Part shown: piece after piece, positions 25,062-34,315 of the stretch | Layout: the number at the start of each line of letters is the position of its first letter | Position numbering within the stretch: the first letter of the stretch is position 1 | Notes under the pieces: model-generated | The model's input: the letters and a program-made list of their open reading frames with translations, nothing else | The model's database searches: none | Told to the model about the DNA's origin: nothing | Assembly: GCA_965219405.1 (NCBI GenBank) | Contig: OZ244736.1 | Coordinates: 558,001 to 622,000, forward strand | DNA from: VXMO01 sp965219405 | Lineage (GTDB): Bacteria > Chloroflexota > Dehalococcoidia > UBA6926 | DNA: 64,000 nucleotides | Reading direction: 5' to 3' | Made by a program: the position numbers and the translations under genes

Positions 25062-27728
25062 ATGCTTCTGACCCGCCTTGCGCTGTTCCTGCGGCTTGTC
25101 CTGACGCCCGTCAGGGTCGCAATTGCATTTGTCGAGTCGCTCTTTGAGCGGTACGGCATGATTCCGACACGTCTTGCGCTGCGCGCACGGATTGTAACGA
25201 TCATCCTTCTTGCGGCCCTCATCGTGGGCGGCATCTGGTCATACACGCGGTTGCAAGTTGAGTTTCTGCCGTCGGTGGATTTCCCCTTGGTCACTGTCAT
25301 CACCTTCTACCCCGGGGCGAGCCCGGACACAGTCCTTGAGGATGTGACGGTCCCAATCGAAGGAATCCTGCTGGAGCAGGAGGACGTGAACCTTGTGCAA
25401 TCCACGTCGTCGCTCAATCTGTCGGTCGTCTTTGCGGAGTTCGAGTTCGGGACGGACACGGGGGCGATCGAGGATATCGTGCAGGGGGAGGTTGACCAAC
25501 TCCAGCTGCCTGCGGCGGTCGGAACGCCGAACGTTGGGCGGCTGAATTTTGAGCAGTTCCCGGTGTTGCAGGTGTCGGCACGGAGCAATCTGCCGCCGGA
25601 GGAGCTGCAAACGATTGTGGAACGCGACATTCTCCCGCGGCTGCGTGAGGTTCCGGGCGTCGACAGCGCGGACATTCCGGCAAATGCGGGCGGACAAGGG
25701 GTCATCAGCCGTACGAACGGGCAGCCGAGCCTGACCATCGACGTGGTCAAGGGGGCAGACGCCAACACGGTTGAGGTGGTCAACGCCGCGCTGGCTGAAC
25801 TGGAGGACATCAGGGCGGGGCTGCCGGCCGATATTCAGTTCACGGAGATTTCCAACCAGGGGCCGGAGATCCAGGATTCCATCGACTCGCTGGGTCGGGA
25901 GGTGGCGCTTGGGGCCTTCCTCGCCATCCTGGTGATCCTGGGGTTCCTGCTGAGCGTCCGTCCGACCTTTGTCACGGGCATATCTATTCCTGCGAGCCTC
26001 CTTGTGGGCATCATCGTCATGAATCTGCAGGGGATGAGCCTGAACCTTGTCACGCTTGGCGCTTTAGCCATCGCGGCGGGACGGGTGGTCGACGACTCCA
26101 TCGTCGTGATGGAAAACATCTACCGGCATATACAGGCCGGAGAGGATCGGCTGCACGCCGCATTTGAGGGCACGAAAGAGGTTGCCCTGCCCATCACCAT
26201 CGCAACCATGACGACTATTGCCGTCTTTGCGCCGCTTGGGTTTATCGGCGGCATTGTGAGCGAGTTCTTCCTGCCGTTCGCGCTGGTGATCACGTATGCG
26301 CTGCTGGCCTCACTGCTTGTGGCGTTGACGGCGGTTCCCGCGCTGGCAAGCCTCCTGATCAAGCGGCACTCGTCGGACACGGCGGAGGAGGTGCTGTCGC
26401 GGCGAATCATCCGTATCTATACGCCGTTGATCACGTGGGCGCTGGGGCATCGGCTTTACACGATACTCGGCGCCATCGTCCTGTTTGTGGGCAGCATGTC
26501 CCTGCTGGCCAACATTCCCGTCGGCTTCCTGCCGGGGAGCGTGCAGAACGTCCTGAGCATTGAGATAGACACGCCGCCCACTACCAGCCCGGATGTTGTT
26601 GTCGGGTACCTGGATGAGGCGGAGGCACAGCTTGAGGAGCTGCGGCTCGCAGGGGAGGTGGAGGCGTATACGTCCCAGATTGGGGGCAACTTCGGCTTCG
26701 GCGGGCTGACGACGATTAATATGTCGGCCCGGCTGACGGAAGACGTGGACGCGCTGGCGATGTCGGATCGGCTGGAAGAGGAGTTTTCCGGCCCCGGCCG
26801 CACGGTGTTTATCGAACAGGCACAGGGCGGCGGGCCGCCGGCGGGCGCGCTAGAGGTCCGGCTGATCGGCGAGGACTACTTGCGGCTCATCGAGGCGTCC
26901 GACAGACTCATTGGCCCGGTGACCGAGCTTGACGGCGTCATCAACGTCCGTTCCGATGCCATAGAGGTTTCGGGGTCGAATCCACTCGGCGCTGCGTTTA
27001 TCCCCATCACCCGCGTTGATGGGCGGCGCACGGTGACGATCTCGGGCGTCATCACGGCACAGGACACGCGGGCCGTGAGCGCGGAGATCGACCGTATCGT
27101 TGCCGAAGTAGGACTGCCACCCGGCGTGGAGCGCGAGACGGGCGGGGTGTTCAGCGACATCCAGGAGGTCTTCACGCAGATGATCATCGCCATGGGCATC
27201 GGCGCGGCGCTCGTTTATGTGGTGATGTTCCTGGCGCAGCGCTCATTCATCACACCGTTGATTATCCTGATCGCCGTGCCGCTGGCGTTCACCGGCGCGG
27301 TCACCGCGCTCTTCCTCACCGGACGGGCGCTAAGCCTGCCGGGTTTGATGGGACTGTTGATGTTGATCGGCCTTGTGGTGACGAACGCCGTCGTGTTGAT
27401 TGCGTTCGTGGACCAGCTGCGTGGGCGCGGCGCGCGGATTCGTGACGCGCTTATCCAGGGCGGGCAGGCGCGCATCCGCCCCATCCTGATGACGGCGCTG
27501 ACGACGAGCTTTGTGCTGCTGCCGCTCGCGCTTGAGGAGGGTCAGTCAGGGGGTATCATCGGCGCGGAGCTGGCCACGGTGATTATCGGCGGCCTGATGA
27601 CGTCCACCGTGCTGACGCTCGTGGTGATCCCCGTGGTCTACCGCCTCCTGCGGCGTGAGAATCGCGAATTGCCGGACACGCCGCTCACAGGGAGGCCAAG
27701 CGTCACGCCGGCGGGCGGCACAGAGTAG
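25062..27728 (+). CDS. RND-family efflux permease (AcrB/HAE-like), compact
   Basis: 888 residues, against about 1030 for AcrB-type permeases, so the two extramembrane loops are short. A 45-residue extension precedes helix 1. The opening block QVEFLPSVDFPLVTVITFYPG and AIAAGRVVDDSIVVMENIYR (helix 4, with the paired proton-relay Asp) are family signatures. No membrane-fusion protein or outer-membrane channel gene is adjacent, as expected if the cell has a single membrane or uses distant partners. It could export lipophilic compounds or lipids. It begins 85 bases after sucD. Confidence 0.9.
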   Translation: MLLTRLALFLRLVLTPVRVAIAFVESLFERYGMIPTRLALRARIVTIILLAALIVGGIWSYTRLQVEFLPSVDFPLVTVITFYPGASPDTVLEDVTVPIEGILLEQEDVNLVQSTSSLNLSVVFAEFEFGTDTGAIEDIVQGEVDQLQLPAAVGTPNVGRLNFEQFPVLQVSARSNLPPEELQTIVERDILPRLREVPGVDSADIPANAGGQGVISRTNGQPSLTIDVVKGADANTVEVVNAALAELEDIRAGLPADIQFTEISNQGPEIQDSIDSLGREVALGAFLAILVILGFLLSVRPTFVTGISIPASLLVGIIVMNLQGMSLNLVTLGALAIAAGRVVDDSIVVMENIYRHIQAGEDRLHAAFEGTKEVALPITIATMTTIAVFAPLGFIGGIVSEFFLPFALVITYALLASLLVALTAVPALASLLIKRHSSDTAEEVLSRRIIRIYTPLITWALGHRLYTILGAIVLFVGSMSLLANIPVGFLPGSVQNVLSIEIDTPPTTSPDVVVGYLDEAEAQLEELRLAGEVEAYTSQIGGNFGFGGLTTINMSARLTEDVDALAMSDRLEEEFSGPGRTVFIEQAQGGGPPAGALEVRLIGEDYLRLIEASDRLIGPVTELDGVINVRSDAIEVSGSNPLGAAFIPITRVDGRRTVTISGVITAQDTRAVSAEIDRIVAEVGLPPGVERETGGVFSDIQEVFTQMIIAMGIGAALVYVVMFLAQRSFITPLIILIAVPLAFTGAVTALFLTGRALSLPGLMGLLMLIGLVVTNAVVLIAFVDQLRGRGARIRDALIQGGQARIRPILMTALTTSFVLLPLALEEGQSGGIIGAELATVIIGGLMTSTVLTLVVIPVVYRLLRRENRELPDTPLTGRPSVTPAGGTE

Positions 27729-27735
27729 GACCCGC

Positions 27736-28584
27736 TTACCCCTCGCCGAACAACCCATTCTCCGTGTTTTCGGAGTCGGAAACCGGGGGGATGAGGCGGG
27801 CGTAGACCTCCCGAGGAGCGAGGCGGCGGCGGAGTCTGGGTGAGAGCAGTTCCCACCGCCGCATCCACCATGCCCCCTCCTTGAGGGCCGTTGTGTAGCA
27901 TCTCGCAGCCTCCAAACGGCGCTCAAGGACACTGCGCACATCAACCATTGTTGTCGGCCGCTGCGATTCCTGCGCGATCCTCAGGGCGTCGCGCACGTCG
28001 TCCAGGCTCTTGCGCCGCGTCAAGCGTCCGATGCGTAGGCCCGCCGCAAGTTGGCGTCGACCAAAGACGGCAGCGTAGAGGCGCGGCGCGGCGACGCCCG
28101 TCATTGATCCAACGGCCTGCAGGGTGGCCGCTCCGGTAAGGATGTGGTCGAGGTTGCCGGTGGCGCCCGTCGCGTCGAAGGTGATGACGACGTCAGGGCG
28201 GAGTCCACGGAGTTCGGCGCGAATTGCGTTGGCGAGGTGGGGGAGGACGTCCTCCCCCCGGTCCTCTCCTCTCGGGAGAGAGGGTTCCGATGGATTCCCG
28301 CTTTCGCGGGAATGACGGGTTGGGGGAAGAAAGGTTTTGGCGGTGATGCCAAGGGTGTTGGCGGCCGCATCGAGTTCAGAGAGGCGTTGCGGCGTTGGCC
28401 TGCCGTCCGGCTCCGGGCCGAAAGGGCCGTATATGACATGGACATGGTGGCCGCGCGATGCGTAGAAGGCTAGTGTGCCGCCGATGATGAATGTCTCATC
28501 GTCCGGGTGGGCAAGGACGGCGACGATGGTGCGCGGTGTCGTCACCATATGCTCAGAGCGGCCGTTTGAAGCTGTCTGGGTCAT
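27736..28584 (-). CDS. PIG-L family zinc deacetylase with a palindromic repeat inside its coding sequence
   Basis: 282 residues from ATG (MTQTASNG); a second ATG 12 codons on is also possible. VLAHPDDETFIIGGTLA provides two zinc ligands and the general base of the LmbE/PIG-L fold. ATGNLDHILTG holds the third-ligand His. Between TFLPP and VLPHLANAIRAEL sits an extra segment of about 25 residues, including HSRESGNPSEPS, which is the translation of REP-like copy 4. The repeat therefore inserted in frame. Substrate unknown; relatives deacetylate N-acetylglucosaminyl compounds. It is convergent with the RND gene, 7 bases away. Confidence 0.88.
   Translation of the reverse strand: MTQTASNGRSEHMVTTPRTIVAVLAHPDDETFIIGGTLAFYASRGHHVHVIYGPFGPEPDGRPTPQRLSELDAAANTLGITAKTFLPPTRHSRESGNPSEPSLPRGEDRGEDVLPHLANAIRAELRGLRPDVVITFDATGATGNLDHILTGAATLQAVGSMTGVAAPRLYAAVFGRRQLAAGLRIGRLTRRKSLDDVRDALRIAQESQRPTTMVDVRSVLERRLEAARCYTTALKEGAWWMRRWELLSPRLRRRLAPREVYARLIPPVSDSENTENGLFGEG
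28288..28317. repeat. Interspersed palindromic repeat, copy 4, inside the PIG-L gene
   Basis: Core ATTCCCGCTTTCGCGGGAAT (28294-28313) with flanks ccgatgg and gacggg. It adds coding sequence to PIG-L without breaking the frame. Directly beside it lies another small dyad, CCTCTCGGGAGAGAGG-like (about 28266-28284). Confidence 0.85.
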
Positions 28585-28703
28585 GCCGTGAGGCCGTTCA
28601 TCGTGCCTCGCGCATTCGATGTGCGGGACGCCTATAATAGACGGAACCCCAACCGGTTTCCGATACAGGCAGCGGACGGGAGGGGCCACTGAGGGGAGGA
28701 ACC

Positions 28704-29609
28704 ATGCGGATCGGCGGATTTGAAGTACAGGAACCACTGCCGGAATTACGTGATCCGCACATATTCGCTATCCTCCAGCCGTGGATCGATGTCGGCTCGG
28801 TGGGCACGCTGACTCTCGGCACGCTTGAGTCACAGTTTAACGCCACGGAGCTGGGTCGGCTCGCGCGACCAAGCCAATTCTATGATCTGACGCGCTACCG
28901 GCCCATGCTTTATCGCCGCGATGGAGAGCGGGTCGTAGAGATTCCGAATACCATCGTGCGGTACGCGCAAGGGGACGGCGGCAACGATTTCGTCTTCTTG
29001 CACATCCTGGAGCCGCATTCAAACGGCGAGGATTTCGTGGAGTCCCTGCTGGAGTTGGCCGATCGGTTGAACGTGCGGCGTTACTGCCAGGTGGGGGCGA
29101 TGTATGGCTCCACCCCGCACACAAGGCCGTTGCTGGCGAGCGGGCAGGCGTCTGATCCCAACGTGCAGACCATTCTGGAGCGCGCGGGCGTGCGCTCGTC
29201 CAACTATGAAGGCCCAACCAGTATGATGGCCATCGCCACGCAGGAACTCGTCAAGCGCGGCGTGGAAACGCTTTCGGCGTTGATCCAGCTGCCTCCATAC
29301 GCACGGCTGGAGGAGGACCATCGTGGGCAGGAGAAGCTGCTGAAGCTGCTGTCACCCATCTACAGCTTCCAGATACCGGACCTCACCAAGATTGAGCAGG
29401 ATGGCGACCGTCAGTACGCGGAGATTGACCGGATGGCGCAGCGGGAGCCGCGCGTCCGCTCACTCGTGAAGCAGCTAGAAGAGGCCTACGACAGCGAGGT
29501 GGGGGCGAACCAGGGCGAGATCGGCGAGATGGACGAGCAACAGGAGCCGCCGCGCCTTGCACCGGACGTGGAAGACTTCCTGCGGGAGCTTGAGCGGCGC
29601 GACGACTAG
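28704..29609 (+). CDS. PAC2 family protein
   Basis: 301 residues from ATG with GAGGGGAGGA upstream. The fold is suggested by ILQPWIDVGSVGTLTLGTLE at the start, the LYRRDGERVVEIPN region, FLHILEPHSNGEDFVESLLE, and YEGPTSMMAIATQELVKRGV in the middle; this is the bacterial PAC2 pattern (proteasome-assembly-chaperone-like, COG1938/2047). The last 70 residues are acidic. No proteasome genes are in the window, so a proteasome role is not supported here. It is followed by two LiaF-like genes on the same strand. Confidence 0.78.
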   Translation: MRIGGFEVQEPLPELRDPHIFAILQPWIDVGSVGTLTLGTLESQFNATELGRLARPSQFYDLTRYRPMLYRRDGERVVEIPNTIVRYAQGDGGNDFVFLHILEPHSNGEDFVESLLELADRLNVRRYCQVGAMYGSTPHTRPLLASGQASDPNVQTILERAGVRSSNYEGPTSMMAIATQELVKRGVETLSALIQLPPYARLEEDHRGQEKLLKLLSPIYSFQIPDLTKIEQDGDRQYAEIDRMAQREPRVRSLVKQLEEAYDSEVGANQGEIGEMDEQQEPPRLAPDVEDFLRELERRDD

Positions 29610-29643
29610 CGTTTGATCGTGCCGTCGGGATGGGACGGTTGGC

Positions 29644-30336
29644 ATGAGAGGTTACCAAATACGGCGTTCCGGGCGCATTGTGCCGGGCGCTATTCTCATC
29701 GCTCTGGGGTTGGTCTTCCTTGCGGGCAACCTGTGGTCGTTCGACCTGTGGGATACACTGTGGCCGCTGGTGTTGATCGCGCTGGGACTTTTATGGATTG
29801 TCCGCGGGCCATTGTGGCTGGGCGTGGTGAGCCTCGTTGCGGGCGGCATCTTCCTGGCTGACAGTCTGGGCGCAGACGTCGACATGGGGACGTATTGGCC
29901 GCTGCTGATTGTCGCGCTGGGGGTCGGCATCCTGCTGGAACGGAATAACGTGGGTCGCCGACGGGCGATCCCGACGCCGGGAGGGCCAGAGGTTCTCACG
30001 GACGAGGAGAGCACAGTCGACGTGTCCGCGACGTTTTCGGGCACGAGTAGAACGATCACGTCGCAGTCTTTCGTAGGCGGATCCGTCGCGGCGACGTTTG
30101 GGAGCGCGGAGATTGATCTGCGGCAGGCCAGGCTGCATGAGAACGGGGCGGACCTGCAGGTTTCCGCGACGTTCGGCGGAGTCACGCTCCATGTGCCGCG
30201 CGATTGGGTTATCAGCCAGAACGGTTCAGCGATCCTGGCGGGCGTAGACGATGTGCGGAGCAATCACCCGACAGAGGGGCCTGTGCTACGTCTGCGGACA
30301 TCATCGACGCTCGGCAGCGTAACGATCGAAGATTAG
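29644..30336 (+). CDS. LiaF-like membrane protein, first of two
   Basis: 230 residues. Four membrane helices in the first 100 residues (GAILIALGLVFLAGNLW, TLWPLVLIALGLLWIV, WLGVVSLVAGGIFLADSL, YWPLLIVALGVGILLE) match the LiaI/LiaF-like transmembrane region. The C-terminal half (SQSFVGGSVAATFGSAEIDL and GVTLHVPRDW) is the right-handed beta-repeat LiaF C-terminal domain. In Firmicutes LiaF tunes an envelope-stress two-component system; no kinase or regulator is adjacent here. Confidence 0.85.
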   Translation: MRGYQIRRSGRIVPGAILIALGLVFLAGNLWSFDLWDTLWPLVLIALGLLWIVRGPLWLGVVSLVAGGIFLADSLGADVDMGTYWPLLIVALGVGILLERNNVGRRRAIPTPGGPEVLTDEESTVDVSATFSGTSRTITSQSFVGGSVAATFGSAEIDLRQARLHENGADLQVSATFGGVTLHVPRDWVISQNGSAILAGVDDVRSNHPTEGPVLRLRTSSTLGSVTIED

Positions 30337-30376
30337 CTCAGCGCCCTCACTCGACGCGGCGCGGTAAGGGGCGGCT

Positions 30377-31114
30377 ATGGATTCGAGTAGAGCGGGGACG
30401 CCGGCTTTCGTTCTGTGGGCGCAGATTATCGCCATGATGGTTCTGGGGATGGTGTTTGCGCTGGCCCTGGGCTATTTCTTCTCTGATGAGCTGCTGACCA
30501 GGTTCGTGAGCATTGGCCTGATATTCGGACTGTCAAGCGTCGCGTCCGTGCGAAAACGGCACCTTGCGAGTCTGATGGTCTTCGTCGGCGGGCTGCTCTG
30601 GTTTCTCCAGATGGTCGTCTGGGACGACATGACATGGTTGTCGTTCGTGGGCTGGGCGCTCGTCGTCGCGGGCCTCATCGTCTGGGCTCTGTTTAGTCAC
30701 CATGGCGGGAGCGGCGCCTCGTCCGACGCGGAGAACGGAGATGACGGAGAACGGATTACCGGAACCAGCGTGGAAGAGACCGCCGAGGACGAGATTCGCT
30801 TCAATGGGACCGCCGCCAGCGCCAGGCGTATCGTAACGTCGCAGGCATTCCGGGGCGGCGAGGTGTCCGTGTCTCTCGGCGCGCTTGAAATCGACTTGAC
30901 TACTGCGCGGCTAGCGGAGGATGGCGCAACCCTTGCCCTCTCATCACAGATGGGGAATGTCACGCTGCGCGTCCCCGGTGATTGGGTGGTTGAGATTAAC
31001 GGCGATTTCAAGTTGGGCGCCGTCAAAGATGAACGATCTACCCAGCCGACAGAGGGACCGATGTTGCGGCTGAACGTCAACGCGACGATGGGCGCCGTCC
31101 ACGTCACCGACTAG
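30377..31114 (+). CDS. LiaF-like membrane protein, second of two
   Basis: 245 residues with four N-terminal helices and an acidic spacer (SSDAENGDDGERITG). A C-terminal domain closely parallels that of the preceding gene: VTSQAFRGGEVSVSLGALEI, NVTLRVPGDWVVEINGDF and TEGPMLRLNVNATMGAVHV. The C-terminal halves are clearly related by duplication, while the membrane halves differ more. The start lies 40 bases after the previous stop, so they probably share a transcript with the PAC2 gene. Confidence 0.82.
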   Translation: MDSSRAGTPAFVLWAQIIAMMVLGMVFALALGYFFSDELLTRFVSIGLIFGLSSVASVRKRHLASLMVFVGGLLWFLQMVVWDDMTWLSFVGWALVVAGLIVWALFSHHGGSGASSDAENGDDGERITGTSVEETAEDEIRFNGTAASARRIVTSQAFRGGEVSVSLGALEIDLTTARLAEDGATLALSSQMGNVTLRVPGDWVVEINGDFKLGAVKDERSTQPTEGPMLRLNVNATMGAVHVTD

Positions 31115-31144
31115 GCCAGGTGCTGGCCTGACTATTCTCTGCAG

Positions 31145-32566
31145 CTAGGCCAAGTTTGGCGCGTGGGTGTGCCAATCTGTGGTCTGTTGGTAGGCGTGGC
31201 CTACGTTGAAGGCAGTCTGCTCGTCCCAGGCCTTTGTGACGATCTGCATCCCGGCGGGTAGGCCGGCTTCATCGAATCCGATGGGGACGCTGAGGGCGGG
31301 CATTCCCGTGAGGTTGAACGGGAAGAGGTTGCGTGTGCGGAGGAATGAGGCCTCCTCCTCGCCGTCACCCACCTGCACCATGATCTGGCCTAGTTTGGCG
31401 GCGGTGTACGGTACGGTTGGCATCACAAGAACATCGTAGCGTTGCAGGGCGCTCCGGACGGCCTCTTCCCACACGGCGCGGGCGCGCTGGGCATTCACAT
31501 AGTCCATGGCGGGGATGGCGTAGCCGGGGATGAGCCGGTCGAGGATGGCGTAGCCGTATTCGCCGCCCCTGCCCTCTCGAATCCAGCGGTGGTGATAGGC
31601 GGCGGCCTCTGCGGGGAGGATGGTGGCAAAGAGGGCGGGCAGGACGTCCGTGTGCTCGAGCACCACATCTTCGAGCTGCATCCCCAAACCGCGCAGGGCA
31701 TCGTATGCCTGCTCATTGAGTTGGGCGACCTCCGGGACGATGGGCTCCCAGAAGTAGCCACGGACGATGCCGGCGCGGAGGCGGCTCACGTCCGCGTCAA
31801 GGTTGGCGGCGTAGTTGGGGACGGGCAGGCGTGACGTCGTTTCGTCCCTGGTGTCGTGGCCGGCGATGGCACTCAGCACGAGGGCGGCGTCCTCGACACT
31901 GCGCGCGAGTGGGCCGGCATGATCCAACGTCCATGCCAATGGCACGACGCCGAATCTGCTCACACGGCCAAAGGACGGCTTGATGCCGGTGACGCCATTG
32001 AAGTGGGAGGGGTTGCGGATGGAGGCGGCGGTATCCGTGCCGAGGGCGGCGTAGGCGAGTCGTGCGGCAACGACCGCGCCGGAACCGCCGCTTGAGCCGC
32101 CGGAGCTGCGCTCCTGGTCCCACGGGTTGTGCGTGACGCCGTAGTGGGTATTCTCCGTGGTGCCGCCGAAGGCGAATTCGTCCATGTTGGCGCGGCCGAT
32201 GATGATCGCTCCCGCTCGCCGCAGATTGTGGACGGCGGTTGAGTCGTCTTCCGGTACCCAATCCGCAAGGATGCTGGAACCGGCTGAAGAGGGGGTGCCA
32301 CGCTCGGCAAAGAGATCCTTGACGGCGATGGGGACGCCGTGGAGAGGGCCGTGGTCGACACCGGCGCCGAGAAGGGCGTCTGCGGCGCGGGCCTGAGCCA
32401 TCGCGTGTTGATGGTGTACCAGGACGTAGCCGTTGATTGTCGGCTGAAGCCGGTCGATGCGTTCAAGCAGGGCACTCGTGACCTCTTCGCTGGAAACCTC
32501 ACGCGCGTGGATGCGGGCGGAGACCTCTGCAAGGGTCAGGGCAGTGATGTCCGTGTTGGATGTCAT
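31145..32566 (-). CDS. Amidase-signature family enzyme with altered oxyanion motif
   Basis: 473 residues from ATG (MTSNTDITAL); 24 in-frame upstream codons overlap the preceding amidase and are excluded. AVKDLF carries the catalytic Lys and SSGGSSGGSGA the cis-Ser. The nucleophile block reads GTDTAASIRNPS, where nearly all amidases have TGGSIRxPA: both glycines before the catalytic Ser are alanines. The rest of the fold is conserved (GIKPSFGRVS, LDHAGPLARSVED). It probably hydrolyses small amides or carbamoyl compounds, with changed specificity or reduced activity. Confidence 0.88.
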   Translation of the reverse strand: MTSNTDITALTLAEVSARIHAREVSSEEVTSALLERIDRLQPTINGYVLVHHQHAMAQARAADALLGAGVDHGPLHGVPIAVKDLFAERGTPSSAGSSILADWVPEDDSTAVHNLRRAGAIIIGRANMDEFAFGGTTENTHYGVTHNPWDQERSSGGSSGGSGAVVAARLAYAALGTDTAASIRNPSHFNGVTGIKPSFGRVSRFGVVPLAWTLDHAGPLARSVEDAALVLSAIAGHDTRDETTSRLPVPNYAANLDADVSRLRAGIVRGYFWEPIVPEVAQLNEQAYDALRGLGMQLEDVVLEHTDVLPALFATILPAEAAAYHHRWIREGRGGEYGYAILDRLIPGYAIPAMDYVNAQRARAVWEEAVRSALQRYDVLVMPTVPYTAAKLGQIMVQVGDGEEEASFLRTRNLFPFNLTGMPALSVPIGFDEAGLPAGMQIVTKAWDEQTAFNVGHAYQQTTDWHTHAPNLA

Positions 32567-32598
32567 GTTTTTTATACGTCGAAATGAGGATGGCCGCG

Positions 32599-34026
32599 TT
32601 ACGGAGTCGTGTCCGCGGGTGGCCGCCATGTGTGCCAATCGGTCTGCTGTTGGTAGGCGTGGCCTGCACGGAGGACTGTGGCCTCGTCAAAAGCCCGCCC
32701 CGCGATCTGCAGGCCGATGGGCAGCACGTCGCTGCTGAAGCCGCATGGGACGGACATTGCGGGCGTGCCAAGCAGGTTGAACGGCCCCATGTTGCGTGTC
32801 AGGGCGCGGGTGAGCTGCAGTTCCCCGTTACCGACCGCGACGGTCTCATACGCATGGCCGATCCTGGGGGCGGTGACGGGCGAGGTGGGCAGGGCGAGGA
32901 GATCGACCTTGCGCCAGACATCGTTCATCTTCTCTCGGAGAACAGAGCGGAGGCGCTGGGCGTTCACATAGTCGACGGCGGGCACCGTCGCGCCTTGCTG
33001 GAGTCCGGCGAGGACGCGGGAATCATAGTCCTGCGGGCGCTCACGCATCCAGCGGTGGTGGTAGGCGGCGGCGTCCGCGAAGAGGATTGAGGTCTGCATG
33101 GCGACGATCTCGTCGGCGAGCGGGAACTCGATGTCGATGATGCGCGCGCCCTGGCTCTTGAGAACATCGATGCCGGCGCGGACGGCTACATCGACCTCCG
33201 GGTCGATGGGGTCCCAGAAGGGCTCACCGGGGATGCCGATGGTGAGGCCCTCGATGGGGTCGTTAAGGGTTGCGAGATAGTCGGGCACGGGGCGGTTGGA
33301 GGACGTTGGGTCGAGGGGGTCATGGCCTGCAAGAACCTGCAAGGCGCGGGCGCAGTCCTCCGCCGTTCGGGCGAGGGGGCCGACGTGATCGAGCGACCAT
33401 GAGAGGGGGAGGCAACCGTAGCGGCTGACCCGCCCGTATGTGGGTTTAATGCCGGAGACGCCGCAGAGGGTGGCGGGGATTCGGATCGAACCGCCGGTGT
33501 CACTGCCGATGGCCATATAGCCCATACCCATGGCGGCCGCCGCGCCGGAGCCGCCGCTTGAGCCCCCCGGCACGTGGTCAGGATTCCAGGGGTTGCGGGT
33601 GTTGCCGTGGTGAGGGTTCTCCGTGGTCACGCCAAAGGCGAACTCGTGAAGATTGGTCTTGCCGATGATGACGGCGCCGGCCTGCCGCAGCTTGCGGACG
33701 ACGGTGGCGTCAAAGTCCGGCTTCCAGTCGGCCAGGATCTTCGATCCGGCGGTGGTGGTGATTCCTGCGGTGGTCAGGATGTCCTTGATGGCGACGGGGA
33801 CGCCGTGGAGCGGGCCAAGGAGGTGACCGGCGCGGAGCATGTGGTCCGCGGCCTCCGCCTCCTGCAAGGCCTGGTCCCGCAGGACGGTGACGAATGCGTT
33901 GACGGTGTCATCCGCGTGGGCTACGTGCTCAAGCACATCCTCCAGCGCATGGGTAGCGGATACCTCTTGAGTCTGGATGCGTCGTGCGATCTGTGTGAGG
34001 GAGAGTCCGACGCGCTCTTCGTTCAT
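32599..34026 (-). CDS. Amidase-signature family enzyme
   Basis: 475 residues. Lys in VAIKDIL, cis-Ser in GGSSGGSGAAAA, and nucleophilic Ser in GSDTGGSIRIPATLCG are all intact, followed by GIKPTYGRVSRYG. It starts two bases after the stop of the small GatC/AtzG-like gene and ends 32 bases before the next amidase. The two amidases share the endings HAYQQxTDWHTxxP and are paralogues. The context resembles AtzE-AtzG type hydrolases rather than a true GatCAB complex, since gatB is absent. Confidence 0.92.
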   Translation of the reverse strand: MNEERVGLSLTQIARRIQTQEVSATHALEDVLEHVAHADDTVNAFVTVLRDQALQEAEAADHMLRAGHLLGPLHGVPVAIKDILTTAGITTTAGSKILADWKPDFDATVVRKLRQAGAVIIGKTNLHEFAFGVTTENPHHGNTRNPWNPDHVPGGSSGGSGAAAAMGMGYMAIGSDTGGSIRIPATLCGVSGIKPTYGRVSRYGCLPLSWSLDHVGPLARTAEDCARALQVLAGHDPLDPTSSNRPVPDYLATLNDPIEGLTIGIPGEPFWDPIDPEVDVAVRAGIDVLKSQGARIIDIEFPLADEIVAMQTSILFADAAAYHHRWMRERPQDYDSRVLAGLQQGATVPAVDYVNAQRLRSVLREKMNDVWRKVDLLALPTSPVTAPRIGHAYETVAVGNGELQLTRALTRNMGPFNLLGTPAMSVPCGFSSDVLPIGLQIAGRAFDEATVLRAGHAYQQQTDWHTWRPPADTTP

Positions 34027-34028
34027 GC

Positions 34029-34232
34029 TTAGGCTCCGCCGGACGCGGCATCGGGGTCGTAGACGACGGCGGGTTCGATGAGGCCAAAGTCCATTTCGTC
34101 GAGGCGATTCATGGCCTCCTGGTAGAAGGCGACGCGGCGCTGGAGGCCGGGAAGGGCATCGTCGTCAATCGAGACGCCAAGCATGGCCAACTGCGCCTTG
34201 AGTTCCTCGTGACTTGGTACCGGTCGCTCCAT
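34029..34232 (-). CDS. GatC/AtzG-like small amidase partner
   Basis: 67 residues from ATG (MERPVPSHEELK). The pattern, two short helices (LAMLGVSIDDDALPGLQRRV and AFYQEAMNRLDEMDF) and then GLIEPAVVYDPDA, resembles the C-terminal belt of GatC and AtzG, in which a tail reading -EPAxxxxP wraps the amidase. It is two bases upstream of the amidase gene, so translation is coupled. The call rests on fold pattern and context, not on strong identity. Confidence 0.65.
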   Translation of the reverse strand: MERPVPSHEELKAQLAMLGVSIDDDALPGLQRRVAFYQEAMNRLDEMDFGLIEPAVVYDPDAASGGA

Positions 34233-34315
34233 GCGCCCACCCCCAAAGACCCTGCCGGGCAATCTGCCCGCCCCACACTTCGCTACGTATGGTCATGATA
34301 CGGCATCGACGGGGG

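Noticed and set aside
29383..29658. Short minus-strand frames opposite the PAC2 gene
   Set aside because: Arg/Pro-rich antisense shadows without ribosome sites.
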